This document shows positions 46,376-55,312 of a stretch of DNA of 64,000 bases, one piece after another. A model generated the notes under the pieces. The model saw nothing but the letters and a program-made list of their open reading frames with translations, searched no databases and was not told the DNA's origin. This DNA comes from Comamonas sp. (lineage in GTDB: Bacteria > Pseudomonadota > Gammaproteobacteria > Burkholderiales > Burkholderiaceae_C). Position 1 is the stretch's first letter. Each line of letters begins with the position of its first letter. The stretch is from NCBI GenBank assembly GCA_031277805.1, contig JAITLR010000017.1, positions 310,001 through 374,000 on the forward strand, read 5' to 3'. Both the position numbers and the translations under genes were made by a program.

Positions 46376-47716
46376 TCAGGCGCTCTTGCGGCGCTGGATG
46401 CGGGCAATGAAGGCGATGGCCAGGATGGCTGCCAATGCTTCGACAATGGCCACCAGGTACAGACCGGGGGCAACCTTGCCGGTGGAGGCCTTGATCAGAC
46501 CCATCAGGTAGGGAGCGCCGAAGCCGGCCAGGTTGGCAACCGAGTTGATCAGCGCCACACCCACGGCGGCGGCACCGCCACTGAGCAGCATGTTGGGCAT
46601 CTGCCAGAAAACAGGAATCGCGCTCATGGTGCCCACCAGGGCCAGGACCATGACGGTCAGTGCGGCGAGCACGGGGATGCTTTCCATGCCCATGGTGATG
46701 GCCAGGGCCAGCATGCCGACGGCACCCAGCAGGGCCGAGCCCGCAAAATGCCAGCGCACTTCACCGCGCTTGTCGGAGTGGCGACCATTGATGATCATGC
46801 CTGCGGCACCGAGCAGATAGGCCGCACCGGCAATCCAGCCCACTTCCATGGGGGATGTGAAGCCTGCTTCGCGGATCACGGTAGGCATCCAGAAGGTCAG
46901 CGTGGAGTTGGCGCACAACAGGCAGAAGAAGACGGCAATCAGCAGCCACACCATGGGGTTGGTGAACATGGTGCGCCAGTCGCTGTCACGCTTGCCTTGA
47001 GCCTTTTCATCCAGATCGAGCTGCTGCTTGACGATGGCGCGTTCGCTGTCGTTCAGCCACTTGGCTTGCTCGGGACGGTCCGTCATGTAGAAATAGGCGA
47101 CGATACCGGCCAGCACCGAGGGAATGCCTTCGATGATGAACAGCCATTGCCAGCCGTGCATGCCGTGGAAGCCCGAAGCCCAGGTCATGATGCTGCCGGC
47201 CAATGGGCCGCCGAGCACGCCCGCCAGGGCCGATGCCGACATGAAAGTGCCAAAGGCCTTGGCGCGGCGCTTGGAGGGGTACCAGTAGGTCAGGTACAGG
47301 ATCACGCCGGGGTAGAAGCCCGCCTCAAAGGCACCGAGCAGAAAGCGCAGGATGTAGAACTGGGTAGAGGTAGTCACCCAGGCCTGCAAGATGCAGATGA
47401 TGCCCCAGCCTATGGTGATGCGCATCACCGTCTTCTTGGCGCCGATCTTTTGCAGCAGTGCGTTGGAGGGTACTTCGAACAGAAAGTAACCAATGAAGAA
47501 GATGCCGGCGCCCAGGCCGTAGACAGCCTCGCTGAACTTCAGGTCGTCGAGCATCTGCAGCTTGGCGAAGCCGATGTTGACGCGGTCCAGCCAGGCCAGC
47601 ACCCACAGCACGCCCAGGAAGGGCAGCAAGCGCCAGGATATCTTGGAATAGGTCGCGTCGATTTCGTCGACGCTGTGGGAGGCAGTGCCGCTGATCGGCA
47701 CATGTTGAGCACTCAT
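46376..47716 (-). CDS. MFS transporter (anion:cation symporter family)
   Basis: A 446-residue major-facilitator protein with about 12 hydrophobic helices. The ACS-type motifs WLDRVNIGFAKLQM near residues 40-53 and RFLLGAFEAGFYPG and YPSKRRAKAFG are clear. The ATG at 47714-47716 was chosen. It lies 7 bp before the exported transthyretin-like gene and diverges from a LysR gene; uptake of a purine-related anion such as urate is a reasonable guess. Confidence 0.9.
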   Translation of the reverse strand: MSAQHVPISGTASHSVDEIDATYSKISWRLLPFLGVLWVLAWLDRVNIGFAKLQMLDDLKFSEAVYGLGAGIFFIGYFLFEVPSNALLQKIGAKKTVMRITIGWGIICILQAWVTTSTQFYILRFLLGAFEAGFYPGVILYLTYWYPSKRRAKAFGTFMSASALAGVLGGPLAGSIMTWASGFHGMHGWQWLFIIEGIPSVLAGIVAYFYMTDRPEQAKWLNDSERAIVKQQLDLDEKAQGKRDSDWRTMFTNPMVWLLIAVFFCLLCANSTLTFWMPTVIREAGFTSPMEVGWIAGAAYLLGAAGMIINGRHSDKRGEVRWHFAGSALLGAVGMLALAITMGMESIPVLAALTVMVLALVGTMSAIPVFWQMPNMLLSGGAAAVGVALINSVANLAGFGAPYLMGLIKASTGKVAPGLYLVAIVEALAAILAIAFIARIQRRKSA

Positions 47717-47804
47717 GGCAAGTCCTTGTCTCGGAAGTTTGTTGTTTGGGTTTGTGGACGCTTGCATGGTCGCGGGTTGCGGCGGTATGCGAAACTAGGC
47801 AGCT

Positions 47805-47821
47805 GCTATGAGCCGCATAGC
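47805..47821. promoter_or_regulatory. LysR-type operator between MFS and LysR genes
   Basis: GCTATG-AGCCG-CATAGC is a perfect 17-bp inverted repeat with the T-N11-A pattern of LysR sites. It lies about 27 bp before the LysR start and about 88 bp before the MFS start. Confidence 0.6.
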
Positions 47822-47847
47822 AAATCGCATATTTCTAGGGAAAACAC

Positions 47848-48780
47848 TTGTCTCGAAGCGAAGACCCGTTCGACACCTACTTGCTGCGCGTGCTGTGCAC
47901 CTTGATCAGCGAGAAAAGCGTGTCGCGCGCCGCCATCCGGTTGAATCAGTCGCAGCCAGCCATCAGTGCAGCGCTGCGGCGGCTGCGGGCCATCTTCAAT
48001 GACCCGCTGCTGGTGCGTGACAAGAACCGCATGGTGCCCACGGCGCGTGCGCTGCAGGCCGTGGAGCAGGCGCGTGCAGCACTGGGTCTGATCGACGGGT
48101 TGCTGACCTCGGGCAAGGAGTTTTCTGCCGAAACCACGCAGCAGCGCTTCACCATCGCCATGCCCGATTACCTGGCTCCGCCCTTCATGGCGCGCGTGGT
48201 TCAGCTCATGCGTGCGCAGGCGCCGGGTGCCCGGCTGGTCATGCTGCCGCTGGGCCAGAATTTCGACTACGAGCAGGCGCTGCAAAGTGGTGATGTGGAT
48301 ATCGTCATCGGCAACTGGCCCAGTCCGCCCGAGCATTTGCACATGTCCACGCTGATCGAGGATGAGGTGGTTTGCCTGCTCGATGAAAAGCATCCGCTGG
48401 CCGTGCAGGGTGCGCTGACGACGGAGCTCTACCTGCAGGCTTCGCATGTGGTGTTTACGCCGTACTCGCCCGATCAGCGGGGCGTGGTGGAGACCAGCCT
48501 GGGTACCATGCGTGTGAGCCGCGATGGTCGCGTGCAGTGCACGCACTTCTCGCTGGCGCCGGATCTGCTGGTGGGAACCGATCTGCTGCTGACCACCAGC
48601 CGCCATTTCGCGGCCTATCACGCCAGACGCCTGCCGCTGGCCATGGTGCCTCTGCCCATGGGTGCCCGCACCATGCGCTTTTATCAGCTCTGGCATTCGT
48701 CGAGGCACCGGGATGCTTCGCATATCTGGTTGCGTGGGCTGCTGAACCAGGCTTCGCAGGTGCTGACGGAGCTGACGTAG
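47848..48780 (+). CDS. LysR-family regulator of the urate module
   Basis: A 310-residue LysR-type regulator. The helix-turn-helix is around residues 20-60 (LISEKSVSRAAIRLNQSQPA, ISAALRRLRAIFNDPLLVRD), followed by an effector-binding domain. The start is probably the TTG at 47848, with AGGGA upstream; no better ATG is in frame. It diverges from the MFS/uraH genes and precedes uraD, so it is a plausible controller of urate breakdown. Confidence 0.88.
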   Translation: MSRSEDPFDTYLLRVLCTLISEKSVSRAAIRLNQSQPAISAALRRLRAIFNDPLLVRDKNRMVPTARALQAVEQARAALGLIDGLLTSGKEFSAETTQQRFTIAMPDYLAPPFMARVVQLMRAQAPGARLVMLPLGQNFDYEQALQSGDVDIVIGNWPSPPEHLHMSTLIEDEVVCLLDEKHPLAVQGALTTELYLQASHVVFTPYSPDQRGVVETSLGTMRVSRDGRVQCTHFSLAPDLLVGTDLLLTTSRHFAAYHARRLPLAMVPLPMGARTMRFYQLWHSSRHRDASHIWLRGLLNQASQVLTELT

Positions 48781-48849
48781 CCGGCTGCTATACGGGCTAT
48801 AACAAGTCAGGACTGTGAGACGGCAAACGCGCTTTCTACACTGGCTTCC

Positions 48850-49386
48850 ATGACTACCACCACTACCCACCCCACGCTAGCCGAACTCAACACCATGACC
48901 CGCGAAGCCTTTGTGGCTGCGTTGGGTGAAGTCTTCGAGTACGCCCCCTGGGTCGCAGAATCGGCTGCGGCTCAGCGTCCTTTCAACAGCCTTGATGCGC
49001 TGCATGCTTCCATGCTGGCTGCCGTGCACGCCAGTCCCCGCGAGCAGACCGTGCGCTTTCTCTGCGGCCACCCCGAGCTGTCGGCCACGGCCGTGCGCTC
49101 CGGTACCTTGACCAGCGATTCGCAGCAGGAGCAGCAAAGCGCCGGTCTCGGCGATCTGGAGAAGGAGCAGGGTGAGCGCCTGGCTACGCTGAACAAGACC
49201 TATCTCACGCGCCACGGCTTCCCCTTCATCGCCTGTGTGCGCCATTACACGCGCGCCGGCCTGTTTGCCGAGCTGACATCGCGCACCGAGCGCGACACGG
49301 AGCAAGAATTTGCCGAAGCCCTGCGTCAGATCAGTTTCATCAGCCGTCTGCGCCTGTCACAGCGCGTGAGTGTCGGCAGCCTGTAA
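48850..49386 (+). CDS. uraD: OHCU decarboxylase
   Basis: A 178-residue 2-oxo-4-hydroxy-4-carboxy-5-ureidoimidazoline decarboxylase, which makes (S)-allantoin after UraH. The catalytic-site segment CGHPEL with H74 and E76, then SAGLGDLEKEQ and HGFPFIACVRH, are typical of the family. Together with uraH it indicates a urate-to-allantoin route; urate oxidase itself is not in the window. Confidence 0.93.
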   Translation: MTTTTTHPTLAELNTMTREAFVAALGEVFEYAPWVAESAAAQRPFNSLDALHASMLAAVHASPREQTVRFLCGHPELSATAVRSGTLTSDSQQEQQSAGLGDLEKEQGERLATLNKTYLTRHGFPFIACVRHYTRAGLFAELTSRTERDTEQEFAEALRQISFISRLRLSQRVSVGSL

Positions 49387-49415
49387 TCGGTCTGCACCTG
49401 TTTCTGTCACCGTCG

Positions 49416-49441
49416 GGCCCTGCAGATTGCAGGGCCTTTTT
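49416..49441 (+). terminator. Terminator after uraD
   Basis: GGCCCTGCA-GAT-TGCAGGGCC stem of 9 bp followed by TTTTT. Confidence 0.9.
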
Positions 49442-49562
49442 GTTTTGGCGTCCATCTGGCGCAGGGCTCCTGGGGAACGTCCTAGGAAATATAGTTTTGG
49501 GGCCGCCAAAAATCGGTCTGCTTCATGGTGAAATACAGGGTTTCCCCTTGTTGATATACACC

Positions 49563-50510
49563 ATGATCGTCAGAGACCGTCCTTCAGGCTTCAAGCTGCT
49601 CTGGATTGTTCGAGGCTCGGTGCTCCAGCGCATCAAGGCTGTGCTGGCTGTCAACATCGTGCTGGCCATCATCGTGACGGTGGCTCACGGCAATCTGTTT
49701 CATACCAAGATTCCCATCACGCCCATCCCGTTCACGCTGATCGGTTTGCCGCTGGCGATCTTTCTGGGCTTTCGCAACAACACGGCCTACGCCCGCTACT
49801 GGGAGGGGCGAAAGCTCTGGGGCGAGATCCTGATTTACGCGCGAACCCTGGCGCGTCAATGTCAGAGCCTGATTCAGTCCGATCTACCCGTGGACCCGCG
49901 CCAGCGCGCCAACGATGTGCGCGTGCGCATGGTGCACCGCACCGTGGCCTTTGCCCATGCTCTGCGTGCCCAGCTGCGTGGACTGAAGGAAGACACGGCG
50001 GCCGAGCATTGGCTGGTGGATGCGGAGTGGAAGCACGTGCAGCAACTGCCACTGAACCACCGTGTGGACGCCATCATGCTGGCCATGGGCAAGGACCTGG
50101 GCCAATGCGTGCATGATCATCGCATCGACCCCTGTCTGGCAGTCTCCATTGACAAGACGCTCAATGGCCTGACCGCCGCTGCGGCATCCTGCGAGCGCAT
50201 ACGCAATACGCCCATCCCGTTTTCCTATACCTTGCTGCTGCACCGCACGGCCCATCTGTACTGTTTCTTGCTGCCTTTCGGTCTGGTGGACATCACGGGC
50301 TTCATGACGCCGTTTGTCGTGGCCATCGTGGCCTATACCTTCTACGGTCTGGACGTGCTGGGCGACGAGCTGGAAGAGCCTTTTGGCACGGAGAGCAACG
50401 ACCTGGCGCTGGACAGTATCTGCCGTGGTATCGAGATCAGCCTCAGCCATTCGCTGGGCGACCCTCAGATTCCAGAACCTCTGAAGCCCGTGGACTATCT
50501 GCTGACTTGA
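49563..50510 (+). CDS. Bestrophin-like (UPF0187/YneE) membrane channel protein
   Basis: A 315-residue bestrophin-family protein, likely an ion channel of the inner membrane. The family opening VRDRPSGFKLLWIVRGSVL, the early helices IVLAIIVTVAHG and IPFTLIGLPLAIFLGFRNN, and the late YTLLLHRTAHLYCFLLPFGL and EEPFGTESNDLALD are present. The ATG at 49563 fits the family start. It sits inside the urate module, between uraD and the second deaminase, but shows no evident link to it. Confidence 0.88.
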   Translation: MIVRDRPSGFKLLWIVRGSVLQRIKAVLAVNIVLAIIVTVAHGNLFHTKIPITPIPFTLIGLPLAIFLGFRNNTAYARYWEGRKLWGEILIYARTLARQCQSLIQSDLPVDPRQRANDVRVRMVHRTVAFAHALRAQLRGLKEDTAAEHWLVDAEWKHVQQLPLNHRVDAIMLAMGKDLGQCVHDHRIDPCLAVSIDKTLNGLTAAAASCERIRNTPIPFSYTLLLHRTAHLYCFLLPFGLVDITGFMTPFVVAIVAYTFYGLDVLGDELEEPFGTESNDLALDSICRGIEISLSHSLGDPQIPEPLKPVDYLLT

Positions 50511-50544
50511 TATCTGTTGGCCTGGGCGTAGCCGCCACAAACCA

Positions 50545-50580
50545 CAAAGCCCTGAATTCGTCATTCAGGGCTTTGTTTTT
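50545..50580. terminator. Bidirectional terminator between bestrophin-like and deaminase 2 genes
   Basis: CAAAGCCCTGAAT-TCGTC-ATTCAGGGCTTTG, a perfect 13-bp stem with TTTTT on the plus side, between convergent genes. Confidence 0.92.
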
Positions 50581-50604
50581 GATAGCGACTAGCGCATGCT
50601 CTGC

Positions 50605-51099
50605 CTAGACCGTGGCGCGATCTTCATCCACGGCTCTTTGCCAGGCTTCGTACAGATCTTCGCCAGCATCGCGTACGCGCTGGTTGATGATGGGCATCTC
50701 GCGCTTGTCTTTGGGACGGGCCAGCTCGACATAGCCGCGCGAGGCGGACAGGTCATAGGGCTCACCGTCTTCATTGGAATAGGCCACAAAGACCTTCTTC
50801 ACACCTGCCAGCAACATGGCGGTGGCGCACATGGAGCAAGGGTAGCCGCTGGCATACATGACGGAGCCCGACAGGTCGGTGCTGCCCTGGGCCTTGGCGC
50901 CAATGCGCAGCGCCTGCATTTCGGCATGTGCCGAAGGGTCGCACAGTTCCTCGACCTGGTTGACGGCACGGGCCAGCACCTGGCCGTCCTTGACCAGCAC
51001 GGCGCCGAAGGGCCAGGTGGCGCGCTCGCCGCCCTTGACGTTGGCCATGGCCAGGCGAATGGATTCCAGCAGGTATTTTTCGGTGTCTCGATTGCTCAT
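50605..51099 (-). CDS. Nucleoside/nucleobase deaminase, paralogue 2
   Basis: A 164-residue zinc deaminase closely related to the one at 44942-45430: shared motifs are TWPFGAVLVKDGQVLARAVN, HAEMQA and PCSMC. The zinc ligands are conserved. The two genes share orientation and bracket the urate module. A duplication followed by divergence is likely. It is probably also guanine deaminase-like. Confidence 0.85.
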   Translation of the reverse strand: MSNRDTEKYLLESIRLAMANVKGGERATWPFGAVLVKDGQVLARAVNQVEELCDPSAHAEMQALRIGAKAQGSTDLSGSVMYASGYPCSMCATAMLLAGVKKVFVAYSNEDGEPYDLSASRGYVELARPKDKREMPIINQRVRDAGEDLYEAWQRAVDEDRATV

Positions 51100-51161
51100 T
51101 GGCGTCTCCTTTGGAGAAGATCATAGGAAGCCTGCAAGCTCCCATAGCGCACCCTGAAAGC

Positions 51162-51185
51162 AAAACAGCACGCCTCAGCGTGCTG
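51162..51185 (-). terminator. Terminator after the second acyl-CoA dehydrogenase gene
   Basis: CAGCACGC-CTCA-GCGTGCTG stem; on the minus strand it is followed by TTTTGCTTTC. Confidence 0.75.
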
Positions 51186-51221
51186 TTGACTTGCCGAAAG
51201 TTGGCTGATTTTGGCGGTTAT

Positions 51222-52337
51222 TTAAGCGAATACGCCCGCAGAATCCTGCATATTGGCCGAAACAATGCCCAGGTGGTGAAGCGTGTCGCCACCTGTCATC
51301 TCCATCTGCGTCAGACGCTTGAAATAGTGGCTGCCCGCGTATTCGTCGGTCACGCCAATGCCGCCATGCAACTGTACGGACTGCTGGCCCACATAGCGCA
51401 TGGCCTGGCCCAGCTGTACCTTGGCACGGGCAATGGCAGTATGGCGTTCTTCCGCCGGGGCGCCGAGCTTGAGCGTGCCGTAGTAGCTCATGGAACGGGC
51501 CAGTTCCAGCTGCATCTTCATATCGGCCACGCGGTGGCGCAGGGCCTGGAAGCTGGCAATCGCCACGCCGAACTGCTTGCGCTGGTTCATGTATTCGGCA
51601 GTCAGCTTGAGCGTCTGCTCCATCACGCCCACGCCTTCGGCGCACAGGGCTGCATTGGCCACATCCTGCGCCAGCGTCAGGGCCGTCAGGCCGTTGGCGG
51701 TGATCAGGGTGGCAGGTACGGCCTTGCAGAACAGGTCTGCGGAACGGCTTTCATCCTGGGTGGCATAGCCTTGGGTGCTGAGGCCTTCGGCGCCGCTTTC
51801 CACCAGGAAGAGGGCAATCTTGCCATCGAGCTGGGCAGGAACGATGAAGGCATCGGCCTGGTCGCCGACGGGGACTATGTTCTTCGTAGCGTCTACCGCA
51901 TAGCCATTGGCTGTTTTAGTCGCAGTTGCTGCACAGACATCAAGCTGGTAGCGCGCCTTGCGCTCCTGCGATGCGAGCACCACCAGCTTTTCGCCCGTAG
52001 CGATCTGCGGCAGCCAGGCTTGCTTGAGCGTCTCATCGCCAAACTGGCTGAGCACGGCTGAAGCCACAAAGGCCTGGGACAGAGGCTCCATCACCAGGCC
52101 ACGGCCCAGCTCTTCCATGACCACCATCACATCGACCGCGCTCTGGCCCAGACCGCCATATTGCTCGGGCACGGTGAGGGCCGTCAGGCCCAGCTCGGCC
52201 AGCTCGTTCCAGACCTCGCGTGAAAAACCGCCTTGCCTGGCAATGCTCTGGCGGCGCTCGAAGGTATAGCCCTTGTCCACCCAGCGGGCCACGGCATCGC
52301 GCAGTTGTTGCTGGTCATCGGAAAAATCGAAATCCAT
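51222..52337 (-). CDS. Acyl-CoA dehydrogenase, smaller partner
   Basis: A 371-residue acyl-CoA dehydrogenase-family flavoprotein. It starts MDFDFSDDQQQLRDAVARWV, has the ACAD middle domain and ends with LHGGIGVTDEYAGSHYFKR. This C-terminal form, without a YxGT-type motif, is typical of one subunit of two-gene heteromeric enzymes. The upstream gene is a second ACAD 125 bp away, in the same orientation. Substrate unknown; such pairs act on CoA esters of steroid, terpenoid or aromatic side chains in related bacteria. Confidence 0.9.
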   Translation of the reverse strand: MDFDFSDDQQQLRDAVARWVDKGYTFERRQSIARQGGFSREVWNELAELGLTALTVPEQYGGLGQSAVDVMVVMEELGRGLVMEPLSQAFVASAVLSQFGDETLKQAWLPQIATGEKLVVLASQERKARYQLDVCAATATKTANGYAVDATKNIVPVGDQADAFIVPAQLDGKIALFLVESGAEGLSTQGYATQDESRSADLFCKAVPATLITANGLTALTLAQDVANAALCAEGVGVMEQTLKLTAEYMNQRKQFGVAIASFQALRHRVADMKMQLELARSMSYYGTLKLGAPAEERHTAIARAKVQLGQAMRYVGQQSVQLHGGIGVTDEYAGSHYFKRLTQMEMTGGDTLHHLGIVSANMQDSAGVFA

Positions 52338-52462
52338 ATATGTCTCCTGCTGCCGAAGCGAGTGCGCTCTGCGCACCATCACATTCAGCGAAGCTCTAGC
52401 AAGAACCCCCTCCCGGAGGGGCACGGGGAGCCGTACGTGCAAAATGCAGACGGTGCCGGGCT

Positions 52463-53644
52463 TTAGCCCAGCACGGTTTGGGCGACGATGTTTCGCTGCA
52501 CCTCGTTCGACCCGCCGTAGATCGTGGTCTTGCGCATATTGAAATAGGTGGCGGCCAGCGGAGCATTGCCCAACACGCCGCCAGGGAAGTTGCCCTGGTA
52601 GCCGGCTTCCATGGCTTCCAGGATGAAAGGCAGGGAATACGGGCCGGCGGCCAGCATCATCAGCTCGGAGTAGCGCTGCTGAATCTCGCTGCCCTTGATC
52701 TTGAGCAGGCCGGCAATCTCCAGCGGGTTCTTGCCCGACTTCATGGCAGAGAGCACGCGCAGCACCAGCATTTCCAGTGCAATCACATCGACTTCGAGCA
52801 GGGCGATCTGGTCGCGAAAGCGCTGGTCTTCCCACACGCCTTCGGCCTTGGCAATACGCTTGACGCGTTCCAGCTCGCGCTTGGCCCGATTCACGTCGGC
52901 AATATTGGTGCGCTCATGGCTGAGCAGGTGCTTGGCATAGGTCCAGCCCTTGTTTTCCTCGCCAATCAACTGATCGGCCGGCACTTCCACATTGTCGAAA
53001 AAGACTTCGTTGACCTCGTGGCCGCCGTCCAGCAGCTTGATGGGGCGCACGGTCACGCCGGGGGATTTCATGTCCAGCAGCAAGAAGCTGATGCCGGTCT
53101 GGGGCTTGCCCTCGCTGCTGGTGCGTACCAGGTTGAACATCCAGTCACCGTACTGGCCCAGTGTGGTCCAGGTCTTCTGGCCATTGACGATGTATTTGTC
53201 GCCCACGCGCTCGGCGCGGGTCTTGAGGCTGGCCAGGTCCGAGCCGGAGCCCGGCTCCGAATAGCCCTGGCTCCACCAGACTTCACCGCTGGCAATGCCG
53301 GGTAGAAAACGCCTTTGCTGCTCGGGCGAGCCATAGGCCATGATGACCGGGGCGACCATCACGGGGCCGAAGGGCACGATGCGTGGCGTGCAGGCCAGCG
53401 CGCATTCTTCCTCGAACAAATGCTTTTGTACGGCCGTCCAGCCGGGGCCGCCAAATTCCTTGGGCCAGCCATAGCCTAGCCAGCCTTTTTTGCCGAGGAT
53501 CCTGGCCCAGCGCTGCATGTCATCGCGCGTCAGGTGTAGATCGCTGCGCACCTTGTGCGCAATATCCTCGGGCAGATGGGTCCGCACCCAGGTGCGAACC
53601 TCTTCACGAAATGCCTGTTCTTCAGGGGTGAAAGCCAAATCCAT
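52463..53644 (-). CDS. Acyl-CoA dehydrogenase, larger partner
   Basis: A 393-residue acyl-CoA dehydrogenase-family protein. Motifs are LGYGWPKEFGGPGWTAVQ, the flavin region WWSQGYSEPGSGSDLASL, and the C-terminal IYGGSNEVQRNIVAQ. It precedes the smaller ACAD gene and probably forms a heteromer with it. The ATG at 53642-53644 follows the family start MDLAFTPEEQAF. No other beta-oxidation gene adjoins, so the pathway cannot be named. Confidence 0.92.
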   Translation of the reverse strand: MDLAFTPEEQAFREEVRTWVRTHLPEDIAHKVRSDLHLTRDDMQRWARILGKKGWLGYGWPKEFGGPGWTAVQKHLFEEECALACTPRIVPFGPVMVAPVIMAYGSPEQQRRFLPGIASGEVWWSQGYSEPGSGSDLASLKTRAERVGDKYIVNGQKTWTTLGQYGDWMFNLVRTSSEGKPQTGISFLLLDMKSPGVTVRPIKLLDGGHEVNEVFFDNVEVPADQLIGEENKGWTYAKHLLSHERTNIADVNRAKRELERVKRIAKAEGVWEDQRFRDQIALLEVDVIALEMLVLRVLSAMKSGKNPLEIAGLLKIKGSEIQQRYSELMMLAAGPYSLPFILEAMEAGYQGNFPGGVLGNAPLAATYFNMRKTTIYGGSNEVQRNIVAQTVLG

Positions 53645-53723
53645 GCGTGGTCTCCTGCAAATCTGGAGCTTTTGTAGCACGCACGTTCTTTTTCCGGCTG
53701 TCCAAATCGTGACAAAGCACGGG

Positions 53724-53815
53724 TTACTCCCTGAGGCGCTCTGCGCCTTCCCCTGGCCGGGCGCCCCCAAGGGGGACGACAGCCTCGCTGCGCGGCGGCG
53801 CTTGCTTGCTGTCTC
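53724..53815. repeat. Dispersed intergenic repeat, family B, copy 2
   Basis: ACTCCCTGAGGCGCTCTGCG then CCTTCCCCTGGCCGGGCGCC and a second GC-rich hairpin ending CGGCGCTTGCTTGC. Aligns with copy 1 at 18237-18333. Confidence 0.68.
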
Positions 53816-53850
53816 TGACGTTGGGGTGCGCCAGTTGGTAGTTTTTGTGA

Positions 53851-53899
53851 AATTGACAGCTAGCGCTTAGCTGGTAAGCGCTGGCAGCTATCAATTTCT
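53851..53899. repeat. Dispersed repeat, family D, copy 6 (full palindrome)
   Basis: ATTGACAGCTAGCGCTTA and TAAGCGCTGGCAGCTATCAA are near-perfect inverted arms around GCTGG. It sits just after the YceH gene 3' end and may work as its terminator. Confidence 0.7.
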
Positions 53900-53907
53900 G
53901 TTTGGAT

Positions 53908-54594
53908 TTACGCGGCCGGGGCGGCGGGTGGCTCTACGCCCAGCGACTCGCAGAGCATCTTTACGGTGGCATTCAGCTGGGCGACTTCGGCTTCCAGGGC
54001 GTCCACGCGTTGCTGCAGAGCCGATGCGTTGCTGCCCGTGCTGGCGCTGCTGGCCGTGGCCAGGGTGCTGACATCGACGGGGCCGCAGAGCAGATGAGCC
54101 CAGCGCTGCTCGCGGGCGCCGGGTGCGCGGGGCAGCAGCACGACCAGGGGGCCGCCTTTTTCCTCGCTGCGTTCTTGCAGCTCGTCTAGAAAAGCCTCAA
54201 CTGAGGAAATATCGGCAAAGCGGTGCCAGCGCTCGGAATTGATGCGCAACTCGCCCGCGGTCTGAGGGCCGCGCAGCATCAGCAGGGCCAGCAGCACGGC
54301 CGACTGGTCAGGCACGCCGATGCCGCGCGGGAAGTTGTGCTCCCAGCGGGTGGATCTTGTGCTGCTGATCTGCACGCTCAGGGTCTTCAGGCGCAGGCTG
54401 TCCAGCGCTTCCTGGGCTTCGCCTTCACTGACTTCCATCACCGGGTCGCGGCTGGACTTCTGGTTGCAGCCGGTGACCAGGCTGTTGAGGGTGAGCGGGT
54501 AGCTGTCGGGCACGGTGCGGGCTTTTTCCATCAGCGTGGCCAGAACGCGGGCTTCGATAGCGCTCAGTGGTGTGTTGCGTGGGTCAAATGGCAT
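53908..54594 (-). CDS. YceH family (UPF0502) protein
   Basis: A 228-residue protein of the YceH/DUF480 family, with the family opening [20 protein letters not shown] and the winged-helix-like motif [20 protein letters not shown]. The C-terminal 30 residues form a coiled-coil-like stretch ([20 protein letters not shown]). Function is unknown; the fold suggests DNA or RNA binding. An AAGGAGG ribosome site precedes the ATG. It diverges from purN. Confidence 0.9.
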   Translation of the reverse strand: MPFDPRNTPLSAIEARVLATLMEKARTVPDSYPLTLNSLVTGCNQKSSRDPVMEVSEGEAQEALDSLRLKTLSVQISSTRSTRWEHNFPRGIGVPDQSAVLLALLMLRGPQTAGELRINSERWHRFADISSVEAFLDELQERSEEKGGPLVVLLPRAPGAREQRWAHLLCGPVDVSTLATASSASTGSNASALQQRVDALEAEVAQLNATVKMLCESLGVEPPAAPAA

Positions 54595-54682
54595 GAAGCC
54601 TCCTTAAAAGTCTTAGGGCAGCGCATGGAAACTGGGGGCAAACCCCGAAGGGTTGGCATCGGCAATGCGACAATCGCCGCCC

Positions 54683-55261
54683 ATGAAAAACATCGTGATC
54701 CTGATCTCGGGCGGCGGCTCGAACATGGCCGCCATTGTGCGTGCATCCCAGCAGCAAAACTGGGCAAAGCAGTACAACGCCAGGGTTGCGGCCGTGGTGA
54801 GTAACAAGGCCGACGCTCAGGGTCTGGTCTTTGCGCGCGACAACGGCATTGCCACCGAGGTGCTGGATCACAAGCAGTTCGACAGCCGCGAGGCCTTTGA
54901 TGCCCAGCTGGCTCAGGTCATTGACCGCCATTCCCCCGATCTGGTGGTGCTGGCCGGCTTCATGCGCATTCTCACGCCGGGTTTTGTCTCGCATTACGAG
55001 GGGCGCATGGTCAATATCCATCCCTCGCTGCTGCCTGCGTTCACGGGGCTGCACACCCACCAGCGGGCCATTGATGCAGGCTGCAAGTTTGCGGGCTGCA
55101 CCGTGCACCGCGTGACGGCCGAGCTAGACGTGGGCCCGATCCTCGATCAGGCTGCCGTGCCTGTGCTGCCCGGTGACACTGCCGAGCTGCTGGCGGCACG
55201 GGTGCTGGTGCAGGAGCACATCATTTACCCGCGCGCCGTGCTCAACCTGCTCAGGGGTTAA
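54683..55261 (+). CDS. purN: Phosphoribosylglycinamide formyltransferase
   Basis: A 192-residue GAR transformylase of purine synthesis. It starts MKNIVILISGGGSNM, and the catalytic triad is N111 and H113 (NIHPSLLPAF) and D149 (AELDVGPILDQ). The length is normal. It diverges from the YceH gene. Confidence 0.96.
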   Translation: MKNIVILISGGGSNMAAIVRASQQQNWAKQYNARVAAVVSNKADAQGLVFARDNGIATEVLDHKQFDSREAFDAQLAQVIDRHSPDLVVLAGFMRILTPGFVSHYEGRMVNIHPSLLPAFTGLHTHQRAIDAGCKFAGCTVHRVTAELDVGPILDQAAVPVLPGDTAELLAARVLVQEHIIYPRAVLNLLRG

Positions 55262-55270
55262 TGCAGGTTT

Positions 55271-55312
55271 GATAGCTGTCAGCGCTTGATACATAAGCGC
55301 TGGCGCTTGTTT
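55271..55312. repeat. Dispersed repeat, family D, copy 7
   Basis: GATAGCTGTC followed by a 21-bp palindrome-like core (55281-55301), which is the exact reverse complement of the core at 30339-30359, then GGCGCTTGTTTTCATT. It starts 10 bp after purN. Confidence 0.7.
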
